This document shows, piece after piece, positions 10,835-22,330 of a DNA stretch of 64,000 bases. The DNA comes from Rhyzopertha dominica. Lineage: Eukaryota; Arthropoda; Insecta; Coleoptera; Bostrichidae. Location of the stretch: NCBI GenBank assembly GCA_025024175.1, contig QCXZ01000042.1, positions 6,775,501-6,839,500 of the forward strand. The letters are read 5' to 3'. A model generated the notes under the pieces. The model did no database searches and was not told the DNA's origin. It was given only the letters and a program-made list of their open reading frames with translations. Position 1 is the stretch's first letter. Each line of letters starts with the position of its first letter. Made by a program: the position numbers and the translations under genes.

Positions 10835-11895
10835 ACGGATATGGCCATTAGACAAAAAGAAAAGATGGCACATCTTTTAGCAGAAGAATTAAAAAGGAAC
10901 AGAACATCTAAAAAGGGAGCAAAAACAGTTATGGAAGAACTAAAAGTAATGAAAATTTAAAGAAATTCATAAAGCAAACAAAGAATGCCAAAAGAAAGCA
11001 AGAGAATTGAGGCGGGAAAGTAAGGAGCTCAAAAAGAGGTAATACTGGTAATGGAAAAGGTGAAAACAAGAAAGAAACCACAAGAAAAACAATAGTGTGA
11101 TATCAGTCGTAAGAAAAAAGAAATTGTAACCGAATTTTTTTTAAAATCTGTTAAAACACTGAAAGCAGAAAGATGCATAGGTGAAGTTGAAAACTTTGAA
11201 AATAAACAAAGGCTGAAGATGGTGAAAGACAAATCTATTTTCCATGGATTACTTGCATTTTAAAGGGAGACACATTCCGAAAAACATAAGGGAAGTGGGT
11301 GCACAAGAATGAGCAGATAATGCAAAAATGAAAATAAGATACCAGTACATGATTATTACGGAGAGAGATGGAAAGGGCTTGTGTTACTAAGAAACTAGAA
11401 AGGGAAGACGGATGACAGGAAATTAAAAAATCTAAATCTTTGAATAGCAAAGGTGAAAATATGGCGAAACTACAAGCGAAATAGGCAATAAATAATAATG
11501 ATAAGGAAAAGCAGAATTTGATAGAGGGAGCACTCCTGATGTGTAAAACATGACATAAAGGCATAAGAAGAAATAGGTTGAATAATTCGAAGGCACATAA
11601 AATATTTAGAAAAGTGGTGGAATATAACAAAAGGATTAAAGAAAATAAAGCACCAAAATGACAGTAAATGAGAGACACGCATACTCTTATACCTAAAAGG
11701 CAAATATATATAAAAAGCATTGCTGAAAATATGCAGAGAATGTAGAGGAGAAGAACCGTGGGTGACCTAAGGATACTGGATTTGTATAAATTAGTAGTTG
11801 GTATTAATTATAGAGACACATGTTTGGTGAGTGTAGTATTGGATTTTACGACCTGAAAAAGCGCTTTTGATAAGGTGTAGACAAGGGAAATGCAT
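10835..11895 (+). pseudogene. Possible decayed LINE, A-rich sense strand
   Basis: The plus strand is strongly A-rich and breaks into many short lysine/glutamate-rich frames. Near 11840-11890 a block reads VVLDF, then after a stop SAFDKV-x-TREM, resembling reverse transcriptase motif A of LINEs (LDFxKAFDxVxRE). Preceding pieces such as HKIFRKVVEYNKRIKENKAP look like the linker before the RT. The 161-codon minus-strand frame at 11720-11235 is hydrophobic because it is the complement of A-rich coding DNA, and I read it as a shadow. The evidence is thin and no clade can be given. Confidence 0.3.
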
Positions 11896-11897
11896 AA

Positions 11898-12101
11898 ACC
11901 AAAGAGCTGGTATTCACACTGTTAGTGGAGCAGCTACGACTTGTTGCTAAATACCTCAAACTTGAACATCATAATGAGTACACAGGCTATTGCTTTAGGA
12001 GAACATCAGCAACATTGCCCATTTCAGGAGCGAACATTAAAGCATTAAAAAGGCATGGCGACTGGAAGAGCTCCACAGTTGCTGAAAAATATGTTGAGTA
12101 A
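11898..12101 (+). pseudogene. Crypton-like tyrosine recombinase C-terminal fragment
   Basis: This 67-codon frame encodes the end of a tyrosine recombinase catalytic domain: VAKYLKL, EYTGYCFRRTSAT, GANIKALKRHGDWKSST and AEKYVE then a stop. The arginine of FRR, the tryptophan of GDWKSS (the usual H/W position) and the nucleophilic tyrosine of EKYVE are present. The histidine normally found in GHxFRR is tyrosine here. Insect Crypton-type and related YR transposons have very similar C-termini. Everything upstream of residue 1 is lost after a stop at 11895-11897, so only about one fifth of a recombinase remains. It abuts the A-rich LINE-like sequence, but the two are probably unrelated. Confidence 0.65.
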
Positions 12102-12539
12102 TCGAAAAAAACAAAACAAAAATTAATGATTGATGGCCAACAAAGAGAGCCATTAATTGCACCGTTCTTATTTATGTTAGTGTAGGTATTTTTAGTTAAG
12201 CACTTATCAGTTATCATTAAAGCTTTGTTTATTTTTTATTACAATGAAATTTAATTATATTAATCTAAAGCGTTATAGGAGTTATGAGAGAATTTTCCAT
12301 ACCGAAATTGTTAACGTAAATTTGATACTAAAGGTCATTATGAGATAAAATTGCACTACTTCAAAGGCTTCAGTTCGCAGTAAAGAAATGGATTCAGAAG
12401 ACAAAGCTAGGTCAGCTACTAACAAAACAANAGATTATTAGTTTTGGTTCTTGCATCCAATAAACAATTAAAAATTTTTACTGCAATTGAATAAACAGAT
12501 GTTATTTTATAGTTAATTAATTTAAACAAGAAAAGGTAG
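12102..12539. other. AT-rich DNA, nothing recognised
   Basis: One N at 12431. No coding or repeat signal beyond the recombinase stop. Confidence 0.4.
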
Positions 12540-12960
12540 TACTGTAAATATGCATTCCTCATAACCCACCCAGACCACGCAGACGCCACAACAAAGCCTT
12601 AAATCAGCCAGGGACAATTACAAACACACACGGAGTAACTTTAAACGGCGGGGAGACACAATATAAATCTGTTCTTTTTCATTTGCCCTTTTTCTTATAA
12701 AAGCCGCTTATTTATTGTTGTTGGTCCCGAACTTGCAGTCGGCATCTGTGATGTTCGCGTTTGTTTAAATTCGGTAGCTCGGTTATTTCTGTGTTGTTGA
12801 CGTCCCGGAGCTTGTTGGGTTACGGCACTAAAATAACTCAAGTTCGTAAACTCTCATTCTGGGAATAGGTGTAAAGGAATCGACGGAAATGCTTATTTCG
12901 AGCAAATGTGGTTTATTGCTCCGGAATGAGTGAAAGCTGCGGTATTTCTGTGGACCAACC
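12540..12960 (+). promoter_or_regulatory. GC-richer block with a TATA-like box
   Basis: CpG-containing sequence includes TATAAAAG at 12696-12703 and an initiator-like GCAGTC centred at about 12737, some 40 bp downstream. That is slightly farther than the usual 30 bp. No convincing coding start follows. It could equally be an enhancer. Weak. Confidence 0.22.
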
Positions 12961-13024
12961 AATATTGAAGTACGTATAAAAGGTACTATTACTCTGGTTC
13001 AAAGGCTTCCTTGGCTGTTATTGA

Positions 13025-13100
13025 TGACGTTATTGCCGCGTTGATGGTTCTTAACGTTTCGACATCACATCGATGTCTTCCTTAGAAGTAGCTGTAAAAA
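13025..13100 (-). mobile_element. Penelope-like element terminal fragment
   Basis: On the minus strand this reads as a short imperfect hairpin (AAGACATCGATGTGATGTC) followed directly by GAAACGTT. Penelope-like elements commonly end with such a hairpin plus a CGAAACGTT sequence, and the better preserved copies at 16.8-17.9 kb show the same signature. No coding part is attached. Confidence 0.35.
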
Positions 13101-14454
13101 CAGTTTCAGTGTGACAGCCAGCCAGGATAGCGACAAGTTATCGGTTCTTACATCTTAAATAGCTTTTTTTATTATTAATTCCGAATTTAAACTATTGAAA
13201 TTGTTGACAGTCAGCAAAGATGATCTATCAGTGACCAGAACGGAATTGTAAGTGACAACGATGGAGACAGATATTTTTTATCAAACTCGTTACCGGATTT
13301 GCTTCAATATGTGTCTCTTAATATTGGACAAATGATATATATGACTGCAATATGATGGTGAGCCACCCCATTACTCTTGACAAGTACAATTTTTTTTTAC
13401 CAAAGATGCGAATACAAATTAATGGTGGCAATCTTATTACCTTTTTGTTTTGTTTGAGTTGTTATATTGTATGTAGTGTAATGTAACATACCCAGGTTCG
13501 TAGAGATTTAGATTGAAATGTGATCGTCCAGTACTTACCTACGTTGTGTTATTTTAATTAAACGTACTTTCGATGCACCGGTTACTCACGTAAATAGGGA
13601 GATTTGATGTAATCATAAATAATACGAAACAATCCCAAAACAACTATTTTATTACTAAACAAGATCAAATTTGGAGGGCTAACAAATTATAGCAATGCTG
13701 CTGAAAATTGTTATTTAAAACAATGAATGAACTGCCAATTCTAAATCTGTGTTCGATATCACTTTCACTCTCAAGATTCAAAACTGAAGAGATTTTTGTT
13801 AGCATAGCCGACTATGGTCAACAGGTACTGAGGTCCCATACGGGAGGCAACTCAGCTTTGTAGTTGAATGGTTTGGTGCAAAAATCTTGATTTTTTTCTT
13901 TTACCTGATGTTTGCCCAGCACGGGAGAAAATATTGGTTCATGAATCAAGGCTCTAACATCACACTTTCAAGCATCACGTATAACTATTGCTTTATGGAT
14001 ACAGCGAATCAAAGAATGCGAGTACACAGTTAAGAAATTGACATAAATAGTTTAAAAAAAGAAGACTACAACAGCAGCATAGCTTGCAATGTTACCGTTG
14101 ACTCCAAATACAGCATGTATCCTAATTAATTAATTAATTAACAGAACAGTTTGAGTTAAGCAACTGCGTTGATTGGATGACAATGGTGCTTGTTTAAAAC
14201 TAATTATATAATGTGATTGAAAAAGGAACACAAACAATAAAAATTAAAAATTGAACCAGTACTAACTTGTGAACAGTTTAAGGAACACACTGAAGCTGAA
14301 GCGCTTCTGTTCTTTTCTGTGTCTACCCCCTCGAACATCGCAAGTATGCCCCGTTCCCAAAACCGATACGAAAATAATAAACTAAATATTTCGAGAGGCA
14401 ATATGAATAAAATACAGAAATTTGAATATGGCATACCTGGTTACTTCAGTACGT
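13101..14454. other. AT-rich DNA, nothing recognised
   Basis: Includes a short (TTAA)n-type run near 14127. No genes were seen. Confidence 0.4.
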
Positions 14455-14515
14455 AATTTTTCAATGTTTCGGTGGTCCGCATCTACCTTTCTCAAGCTTT
14501 ATTGTCTTCACTATT
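14455..14515 (-). mobile_element. Possible Penelope-like terminal fragment
   Basis: On the minus strand, CTTGAGAAAGGTAGATGCGG is followed by ACCACCGAAACATTG, similar in form to the end signature of Penelope-like elements. It is weaker than the copy at 13 kb. Confidence 0.22.
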
Positions 14516-16190
14516 ATATCTAAAACTAAAATTACAAAACATATGTCTTTGATAATTACATTATAAAACATACTAAAATCTATGGGTCCCAGTAAGCCGT
14601 AGTGTTATGAAAAATATTTTCCTAGAAATTTCATAATACCTGGTATTCTACAGAAAGATCGTTAAAGCATGAATAAGTATAGATATATTGAATAACTTAT
14701 ATACTTAATAACAATAAAAATGTAGAAATACAATTATTTCGATTTTAGTTTTTATGGCTAAAGCAAGAGAGATACGAAGAAATTATAAGAAAGAAACGGC
14801 GTTTATAATGAAACAGGCTGCTTTCCAAAAATATTCTTTTAAAGCCCAAAATAATTCTGTCAAGAATAAAGGAGTAGTGTACTTCACCCTCTCAGGGTAA
14901 ACTTAAAACTACGAATATGTAGCAAAAAAATAGGTGGTGAGTGTTACTATTGTACCAAAATTCGTTTTGATTTATTAAATTTTTTAGAAAACAACTGAAA
15001 ACTCAAGGCTTTCAACTATTTATATAAACATCCCCTTTAAATACGCCAAGAAACTTTAATTTAACTTTTAGCTTAAACATCCCGCATAATATTTCATATT
15101 TACTTATGTTTAGGCATAAAGAATAATGCAAACCTTAATGTGTAAATATATAACACTTATGTACTGTTTTTCTACAATGATTTATCTTACAGCATTAAAA
15201 ATCGAAAGAAAAAGATTTAAACTTATCTAACAACGTATTCAGTAAAACTTACTCTCTTTCTTAATAAATGCCTTGCACACAGTTTTTTTATTTGTACACG
15301 TCCACCTTTTTACGGTCCTTCGTTTATAAATTCATGAAAGCCGAACTTGAACTCATTTATAGCAATAAGTCATTTGCCTTTCTCACTCACTTTACAACTG
15401 AAACTGGAAATTGCTTTGATTATTTGTCTTAGCCCAAACATTGCATATTTTATAAATGGGCGGATAAATTGTAAACTTATAACCAAAGAATGATAAAATA
15501 TCATGAACAGGAGATTTTGAGAAATATAATATCCTGAGTGATAAACCCGTGTAATTGCTTTATTGGGAGGAACCAGCGGGACCCAATTCGCATAGGACCT
15601 TTTCTAGCTAATAAGTACACATGAGATTAGTGGGACCGAACTCGTACCTTTCCATTCTATGATATACTTTTGTTTACATATTTGATTCTGTTTAATGAGA
15701 TTCGACCCTTTGTCGAAAATATCTTCCGCCATTTCGACTTCTTCATTATCGAGAGGTTATCCTCTACGTTGATTTCACCTTCTTGTGGGTGGAAACGTCC
15801 ACCCCATTCCACAGTCTCCACTTTTTATAATAAGTAAGTGCTATAAGAATGTTTCAATTTGTGGTGTTTTCCCAAAATTTATTTCTGTCTTAAAACATAC
15901 CTTACAAAAACGCCAAACTTGATGTGTTGATTATACGATACGAAATTAAAAAAAAAAACACAACTATTCTTTTCACTTGCGAACGTGCAATGCCTAAAAC
16001 CCTTCTTCGCTCATTAATCTGTTATTAGGAACAATATATTTCTATATCCCTCGTATCTATTCCAGGTAGCGTTTTTGCTTTGTCAATCATCTCTTCTGCT
16101 TCGTGCGTTTTCATTTATATCTGAACACATGCTGCTGTGTGCGATGCCGATTTTGCCAGTATCAAAAATCCTAGTCAGCTTTGGATGATA
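14516..16190. other. AT-rich DNA, nothing recognised
   Basis: Mostly homopolymer-rich A/T sequence. Composition becomes more mixed from about 15550, but no motif was found. Confidence 0.4.
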
Positions 16191-16215
16191 GCTACAAAAA
16201 CGCCGCATCGACGGC

Positions 16216-16476
16216 GTCAGTAGACCGTAGTGATCGAAAGCGTGTGCCGTGCGTCGCGAAAATATTCGTTAATTCTTTGTATTTTCCTCTGTATTTTTTA
16301 TCTTTGCAATACAAATTAGTGAAGTGCAGGTGTTTTAGTGCTTTGTGTTGAATTTGAATTTGAATCGCGTGGATTTTATTTGAAAAACACAGAGAAATGT
16401 GACTTGGTGGGCGATACCATTCCGCAGGAGATGGAGGTGAAGTGGGTAGGCGACCGTGGAAAGAATCGGGGAAAAG
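16216..16476 (+). CDS. Candidate promoter, 5'UTR and first coding exon of an unknown gene
   Basis: A CpG-bearing block contains an arthropod-type initiator TCAGT at 16217-16221. About 210 bp of 5'UTR-like sequence follows, then an ATG at 16431 in an acceptable context (GGAG before it). The frame reads MEVKWVGDRGKNRGK and meets AAAAG|GTAGGA, a fair splice donor with the last exon base at 16476 (phase 1). Reading through the donor hits a stop after five more codons, so the frame makes sense only if spliced. An ATG directly followed by TGA (16397-16402) in the leader would be a minimal upstream ORF, which can lower translation. The protein is too short to identify. The partner exons are outside the window or unrecognised. 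Confidence 0.4.
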
Positions 16477-16823
16477 GTAGGAATATTTCGATATAGCTAC
16501 TTCAAAAAAGTCGTGCTATTTAATAAAATCACACGTTCAGTTTAATATAGCCATTCAGATTGTATAACGCTGTGCTCTTATTTTAGTGTGAAAATAGTAT
16601 TTAGTGAATTGCGCCAGAAGACAGAAGATCAGATTTAACGAAAACAGTCTCAAAACTGTAGAAACAGAATCACAAAATTAGCAAATATAGAAATTGTGTT
16701 AAAATGTGCAGATTATCAATACGAAATTTTATAATCAGCCTGATATTAGATTAGAGGGCAGGGTACTTGGAATAGAACGGCGTTATTTTATAGCGGTGAC
16801 AGTTATAAACGAACATAAAACAC
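16477..16823. other. Spacer, nothing firmly recognised
   Basis: A 45-bp stretch at 16638-16683 is loosely similar, in inverted orientation, to 18075-18122 on the other side of the Penelope inverted duplication. The match is imperfect and may be chance. Confidence 0.25.
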
Positions 16824-17949
16824 TTTTTTTAAATTAAAGACACTTTTTTCTAATAATATAACGTTTCGATCTATAATTTAGGTCTTTGACGAATATTTTT
16901 ATTTTGCAGATTGACAAATTATTATGAAAATTAATATGACATTTACAATTTTGATATTAATATGAAATGTACCTTCAAGTTTGTTTCTTTACTATTATTG
17001 TGGATGGTAAATGTGACGGTAAGAGAGTGTGTTTTAAATGACGGTGTAGTAGGTATTACTTAGTCCTTGTATGTCAGTCCTGTCGTTTACACATGTGTTT
17101 AGGTTTTTTTTGAATATGTATCATTTCTAAAAATTGTCTTTTACGTTTATGTTGTTCCGTAGTAATAATTTTGGTATTATCAAAGTCAAAAGTGTGGTCA
17201 GTTTGTTCCTGATGGTTTTTTTAAGCTGTGCAGTTGTTATTATTTTTATGTTGTTCTAGTCTGTTTTTTAAGTATTGTCCTGTCTGTCCTATATATTGTT
17301 TGTAACATTTTTTTACATTTTATACTGTATATTGTGTGTGTTCTTGTTTCTTTTGGTGTTTTTGTTTTTAACGGTGTGTAGAATTGTATAATTGTATTAA
17401 TTGGTTTATATGTAATTTGGAAGTTATGTGGTTTTAGTAGGATAAAAACAAAAACACCAAAAGAAACAAGAACACACACAATATACAGTATAAAATGTAA
17501 AAAAATGTAACAAACAATATATAGGACAGATAGGACAATACTTAAAAAACAGACTACAACAACATAAAAATAATAACAACTACACAGCTTAAAAAAAACA
17601 TCAAGAACAAACTGTCCACACTTTTGACTTTGATAATACCAAAATTATTACTACGGAACAACATAAACGTAAAAGACAATTTGTAGAAATGATACATATT
17701 CAAAAAAGGACTAAGTAATACCTACTACACCGTCATTTAAACACACCCTCTCACCGTCACATTTACCATCCACAATAATAGCAAAGGAACAAACTTGAAG
17801 GTACATTTTATATTAATATCAAAATTGTAAATGTCNTATTAATTTTCATAATAATTTGTCAATCTGCAAAATAAAAATATTCGACAAAGACCTAAATTAT
17901 AGGTCGAAACGTTATATTATTAGAAAAAAGTGTATTTAATTTAAAAAAA
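16824..17949. mobile_element. Head-to-head inverted duplication of a Penelope-like element 3' end
   Basis: Two copies of one Penelope-like 3' segment face each other: a minus copy at 16824-17442 and a plus copy at 17443-17949. They form inverted arms of 547 and 507 bp (16824-17370 and 17443-17949) around a 72-bp loop. The loop belongs to the longer minus copy. Each arm encodes the end of a GIY-YIG endonuclease: YSIKCK, then a decayed YIGQTGQYLK-like block, FDFDNTKII and a lysine-rich tail. After about 200 bp of 3'UTR each arm ends with a hairpin and a GAAACGTT signature (about 16861 and 17909). The plus copy lacks about 39 bp near 17709 that the minus copy keeps (from about 17066). Arms are highly similar, so the arrangement is fairly recent. 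Head-to-head and partial tandem arrangements are known for this class. Both copies are 5'-truncated and inactive. Confidence 0.75.
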
Positions 17950-19019
17950 GGAGCCAGAACCTACAAATAAATACAATAAGAATTCCACAAAATAAACATC
18001 AATATCTATAAAACACTATGATAGAGTTTTAAAGTATATTTTGAACCTATTCAAAACAATGTAACTGGAACAGCTGATTCTGTGATTTTGGTTTCCACAG
18101 TTTAGAGACTGTTCTTGTTAAAAATTCGACGCGTTCTTTTGCAGGATCCACACACAAATACATCATTTGTTAATATCCATTTTTATGCAAACTTCATTGA
18201 AATCTTTCGAGTATCTTTAGTTTTTCGATGGACAACTAATGAAACGGATTGAAACAGCGATCTCTAAATCAAGTCATCGTAGTAAATACTTGCAATAATA
18301 ATAGTAAGTATAACTGTCACAGTAAGCAAGCACTGATCACTAGTTGCACTACAAGTATTTGTTTTGGCTGTAAACATTGCAGTATGACGCCGTTGCACAC
18401 CAATTCATTTAGTTCCTAATCTAACACGAGGCCCATTATAAAATTTTGTATGGATAATCTGCATATTTTAACTTATTTTTGAGTTGTTTTCAATTTTTTT
18501 TATATGGCCCAAGTTTGTGAAAAAGTGATGTTAAAGATTAATTTTTTGTCACAACAAAAAGTTTAATTTCTAGTTAGAGTTCATAATCATAAAGCTCATA
18601 AATTTTCCTATAAAGATCACTATTAAACACATTTTTTGTTTTTGTTTCAAAACAGGCGGCCTTCAAATTACAATATGTTGGCGAAATTTTCACATGGTCG
18701 CTGCTAGGTAACAAGACTTCACAATCGAAAAATTATTTCGCGGCGAAGCATAGGATTTACAGAGGTGTAAAATATCTGAACAAAAACAAATTTGTCAAAC
18801 TAAATTTTTTTGGATGTTCACATGAAATGCTCCAACTGTCAAATAACTCCAATTATACCCGGCATTAGAGTTTTTATAATTAAAATAAAATAGTAGAGAA
18901 TAGTAGCGCACATTCATTTGCGGGAACAACTGTTCACGGGAAGTAGCTGTATAAAACAAACGCGCAACTTTTTCAAATAATCAGGTAAATAAATAATTCA
19001 ATAATAGACGCCATTAACC
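17950..19019. other. AT-rich DNA, nothing recognised
   Basis: No coding signal. Small islands with CpG occur near 18655-18760, but without motifs. Confidence 0.35.
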
Positions 19020-19340
19020 ATTTCCGCCGGCATGCAAACTGTTGCAAAAACGGCGAAAAAACTGTAACACCATTAGCTCCATGTGTACGAGCACTCGCCA
19101 TAAATCTCGCGTTTCAGCGATTTTAAGCATCTGCTGCTGTAATTACTATAGGACATCAACAATCTCCAGCGTCAGTCTCCAGTTTGCCAATACCGTTCGT
19201 GGATTATTAGATTCGACCGGGAATCGCCCACCTTGTTCCGTTAAGGCAGTTTGGTTTGGAACCAGATTTATGGTATGCCCATTTAAAAACCATAAACACC
19301 ACATTAACCTAAAAATTAGATTCGGTAGCGGAGATCTGTA
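19020..19340. promoter_or_regulatory. GC-richer block, possible conserved non-coding DNA
   Basis: More balanced composition than its surroundings. A 99-codon plus-strand frame starts with a non-ATG codon and has no motif. Candidate regulatory DNA only. Confidence 0.22.
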
Positions 19341-20985
19341 GCGGTTCTGGTTGTTGGATGGATTCAGAGGCTAATGGAAAGAGAAAATTACTATTATAAA
19401 TGCGGGTAGGGCATAGTCCAGTCAATTCCTGTTTATTTATTTAGCCTGAATTGTTCTGTCGAATAGATGAAGTAAAGTAGCAAAGCGTAATACGAGTAGA
19501 CTTAATAGACGGAACAAAAAATTAAATGTTCAAAACTTTAGACTTTTCTTTTTTACATAAATATCTTTTAATAACGGCTGTATTATTTTTAGGAAATCTG
19601 GATTTAAAAAAATTATTTCGTGTATAGGCAGGTCTATAATATTATAAAAATTGAACACAATTTGATGTGCAATTTAATTGTCACTAAATTTAGAATAGAA
19701 ATTTTTATTTTCCAAAGTTTTAAAGTTTATCACCTGATATGAGCAGAGTTTTTGAGAACTCTATATGGATATTTCGAGGTACCTAGATTTTTGATATCTT
19801 ACACAAACCTACCAATGGATTGCATTACCACAAGAATAACAAATAAATGTGTTGTTAATTTTATTCTTTAGTAAACACAGTTAATAAAAGATTAATTAAA
19901 AATAAATGCTTTTAACAAATGTGCAAAATGACCACTATTTTCGAGTATACTAAATTAATACATCGTAAAAAATCAAACTGAACTCTATTATTCTGCCAAG
20001 TTCCAAAGGCGGGGGATTTCATAAGTCTGGTATTCCTTTTGTAGATGTTCCAAATGTGATTTTCGCCATTTAGTAGAGGTGGGAATTAAGGCGATCCATT
20101 ATTCTGAAAGTGTCTATTATTCCTTTCAACACAATGATTTTAAACTCATGCTGATAATGGGTTACTTTAGTCGCATGAAGATTTTTTCAGTATAGACAGG
20201 TAAAAAAATAAAAGATCTTGTATGTTCTTCAAAGCGCGCTCACTCATGTACTCCCTAAGTACTAGAATATATTAAAATATGAGCCATTACGAAGCTCTTG
20301 CAATTTTTTTTGTCACCAGCTCTTGGACAATGATGTAAGTTTTCCGTCCCTTTTAGAGACACTGTGAATATGCATTACTAACTATGAAAGGTTAAAGCGA
20401 ACTAAAAGTTAATTGGTTATATTTATATCATATATAGACATAAAGCAACTTACGAAGTACTGATAGATCGCACCCATTCATGGAGTAATAGTCCTTACCT
20501 GTAAACGAGAACAAATATTAATATAAACACGATTACAAATTTGTGCTAATAATTTGCGTATATCCCGGCATATAAGAAGCGTGTAAACTGGAGATTATTT
20601 AACTGACACATTGTATAAAACGGTGAGTTTGTGCTTTGGTTTGGTAAAACAGTAACGTGGAACGCTTAGATGCCGTTGATGCTCGAAAACATAAATCATG
20701 TGGGAAGGGTGTATTATTCTATTCAACAGATTAAAAACAAATCGCATCCCTTGATCGCAGCCTGATATCGGTTGTCTAATTTGAATCTAAGTAAATAATT
20801 TCGTCCATTATCTCCGAAGATAATTGGTCATTAGCAGTTGCCACAACTAGGATTAGATTCCTGTCGTAGTAATAATTTTTGGCAATTGCCCATACACATA
20901 TTAAATTGGATTGTATTGACAATAATAAGCTGGAATAAATACAACTAAAAAACTATAGCTTACACATATTTTTTCTGCAGTTTTG
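19341..20985. other. AT-rich DNA, nothing recognised
   Basis: No supported gene, repeat pair or RNA. Confidence 0.4.
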
Positions 20986-20989
20986 TGTC

Positions 20990-21290
20990 AATTTGCAATA
21001 CCTAAAAGTTCTATTGTAGCTAAAATATCTCCTGCATTAATGTCGATATAAAATTTGACGTCTTTGTTTTTAGACAATTTTAAGAAGGATTTATTTCATT
21101 TAGTTGGGAATGATAAGAAACGTTATCCATGAAAATAGTTGTCTGTTCTTCCAGTAGTGATAACAGTTTTTCGGAAATCCGTTTTATAAATAGCGTGACA
21201 TATTTATTTTCTTGATGGTCTTCATGTTTCACAAACCTGCGTTCTCCTCCTAATGTAACTTTTTTCATCACCACTCTGCAAGAAAAAGCT
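20990..21290 (-). pseudogene. DDE superfamily endonuclease fragment (catalytic D2 region)
   Basis: The minus frame 21274-21080 contains FIKRISEKLLSLLEEQTTIF followed by MDNVSYHSQLNEINPS. In the insect-abundant DDE superfamily endonucleases (a Tc1/mariner-related group) the second catalytic aspartate sits in the motif (V/I)xDNAPYHS; here the alanine-proline is replaced by V-S but D, N, Y and H remain. The sequence before it fits the helix that precedes D2. Only about 60 residues are preserved. The relic near 58.5-59.2 kb preserves other parts of the same kind of protein. Confidence 0.5.
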
Positions 21291-21605
21291 GACTACTGAC
21301 TACTAAGTGATCTTGCCGTCTACATTTCTTCCCCCTCTCAAAAAATCAAAGTCTCTTCAAAAAAAAAGTTGTAAATACTAGTATATTAGTATTCGCAACT
21401 TCGAGTGCCTTAGCACTACGTTTCGCATAAGATTCTATAGGTATCATGGGCCTCTAAGGGGTAAAACAAGACTGAAATCGTTCATAGAGTGGTTAGCAGG
21501 TACATAATATCGTGATGATTATTAAAATTCTTGTGTAGGCATTCCAAAAAAAAAATAAGCAATTATAAAAGTATGTACATGGCAAATAATGCCAATAATA
21601 AAAGT

Positions 21606-21705
21606 GTCTGTTTTGGTTGGCAACTTGGACTCCTTACTCCGTGGCCGGTTTCGCGGTTTTTTCACCTCGTCAGACAGAGATGCCAACTTGCCAACCAACA
21701 CAGAC
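21606..21705. repeat. Hairpin with 23-nt arms and a 54-nt loop
   Basis: The arm at 21606-21628 is the reverse complement of 21683-21705 with two mismatches. The loop is GC-rich compared with the region. The size, about 100 nt, would suit a pre-miRNA-like foldback or a very small palindromic MITE. No target-site duplication is evident. Function unknown. Confidence 0.5.
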
Positions 21706-21849
21706 GAGCCACTATAAGCCCAAGAATGTAAGAACAGTATGAACTAATATAAATGCAGTTTAGTTTTATATTGTGTTTTAACATGAATTTTACTTTCTAC
21801 TACTTTACAAGTATCTATTGTACTTTTTCTTTCGTGTGCTAAACGATTG

Positions 21850-22330
21850 AGAACGAAATGTGTTTAGCGCGGTTTACAGCTTCTTGGACACTTGGATTCA
21901 TTAAAGAAAATCTTCACGATAGCGGAAAACAAGAAAAGTTAATCTGCCAAGGTTTGTCAAGTGCCAACACGTATCAAACCTATCACGACCGGCACTAAAA
22001 TGTTACACGAAAACCTCTTCCTGCTGGAGAATCGGCCCAAGTGTGACCCTGATTTACCGGCTGTAATTAATCAATCAAACAATCTCGCAATGAGCTTCAG
22101 ATTATTACAGCTTGTTAACTTTCTCCGGTTGCAACTCAGCCACTTATTACGCAAGCTTTTTCTAGGCCGTGTAGGCAAAAATTCTCGATGGATTAAGCAT
22201 TTCTTGTTCGCGTACTAATGCGTCAATTTGTAACACTTGCTAATTATCCATTCGGGCCATTAGTATCGGCCCGATTATTGCCCAGAGATCATGCGTCCGT
22301 CTCACGATCTACTTAGCGGGTGCTTAATTT
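21850..22330. promoter_or_regulatory. Candidate conserved non-coding block
   Basis: Balanced composition with homeodomain-type cores (TAATTAATCAATCAAACAAT near 22063) and no convincing protein. The 85-codon plus frame has no motif. The texture resembles insect developmental enhancers; only cross-species conservation would show it. Confidence 0.28.

Noticed and set aside
11235..11720. 161-codon minus-strand hydrophobic frame resembling a membrane protein
   Set aside because: It is the complement of A-rich, lysine/glutamate-rich DNA that looks like decayed LINE coding sequence on the plus strand; the hydrophobicity is a by-product of T-rich codons.
16638..18122. Extension of the Penelope inverted repeat to outer flanks (16638-16683 against 18075-18122)
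   Set aside because: Similarity is short and imperfect and does not connect to the inner arms; no target duplication was found.
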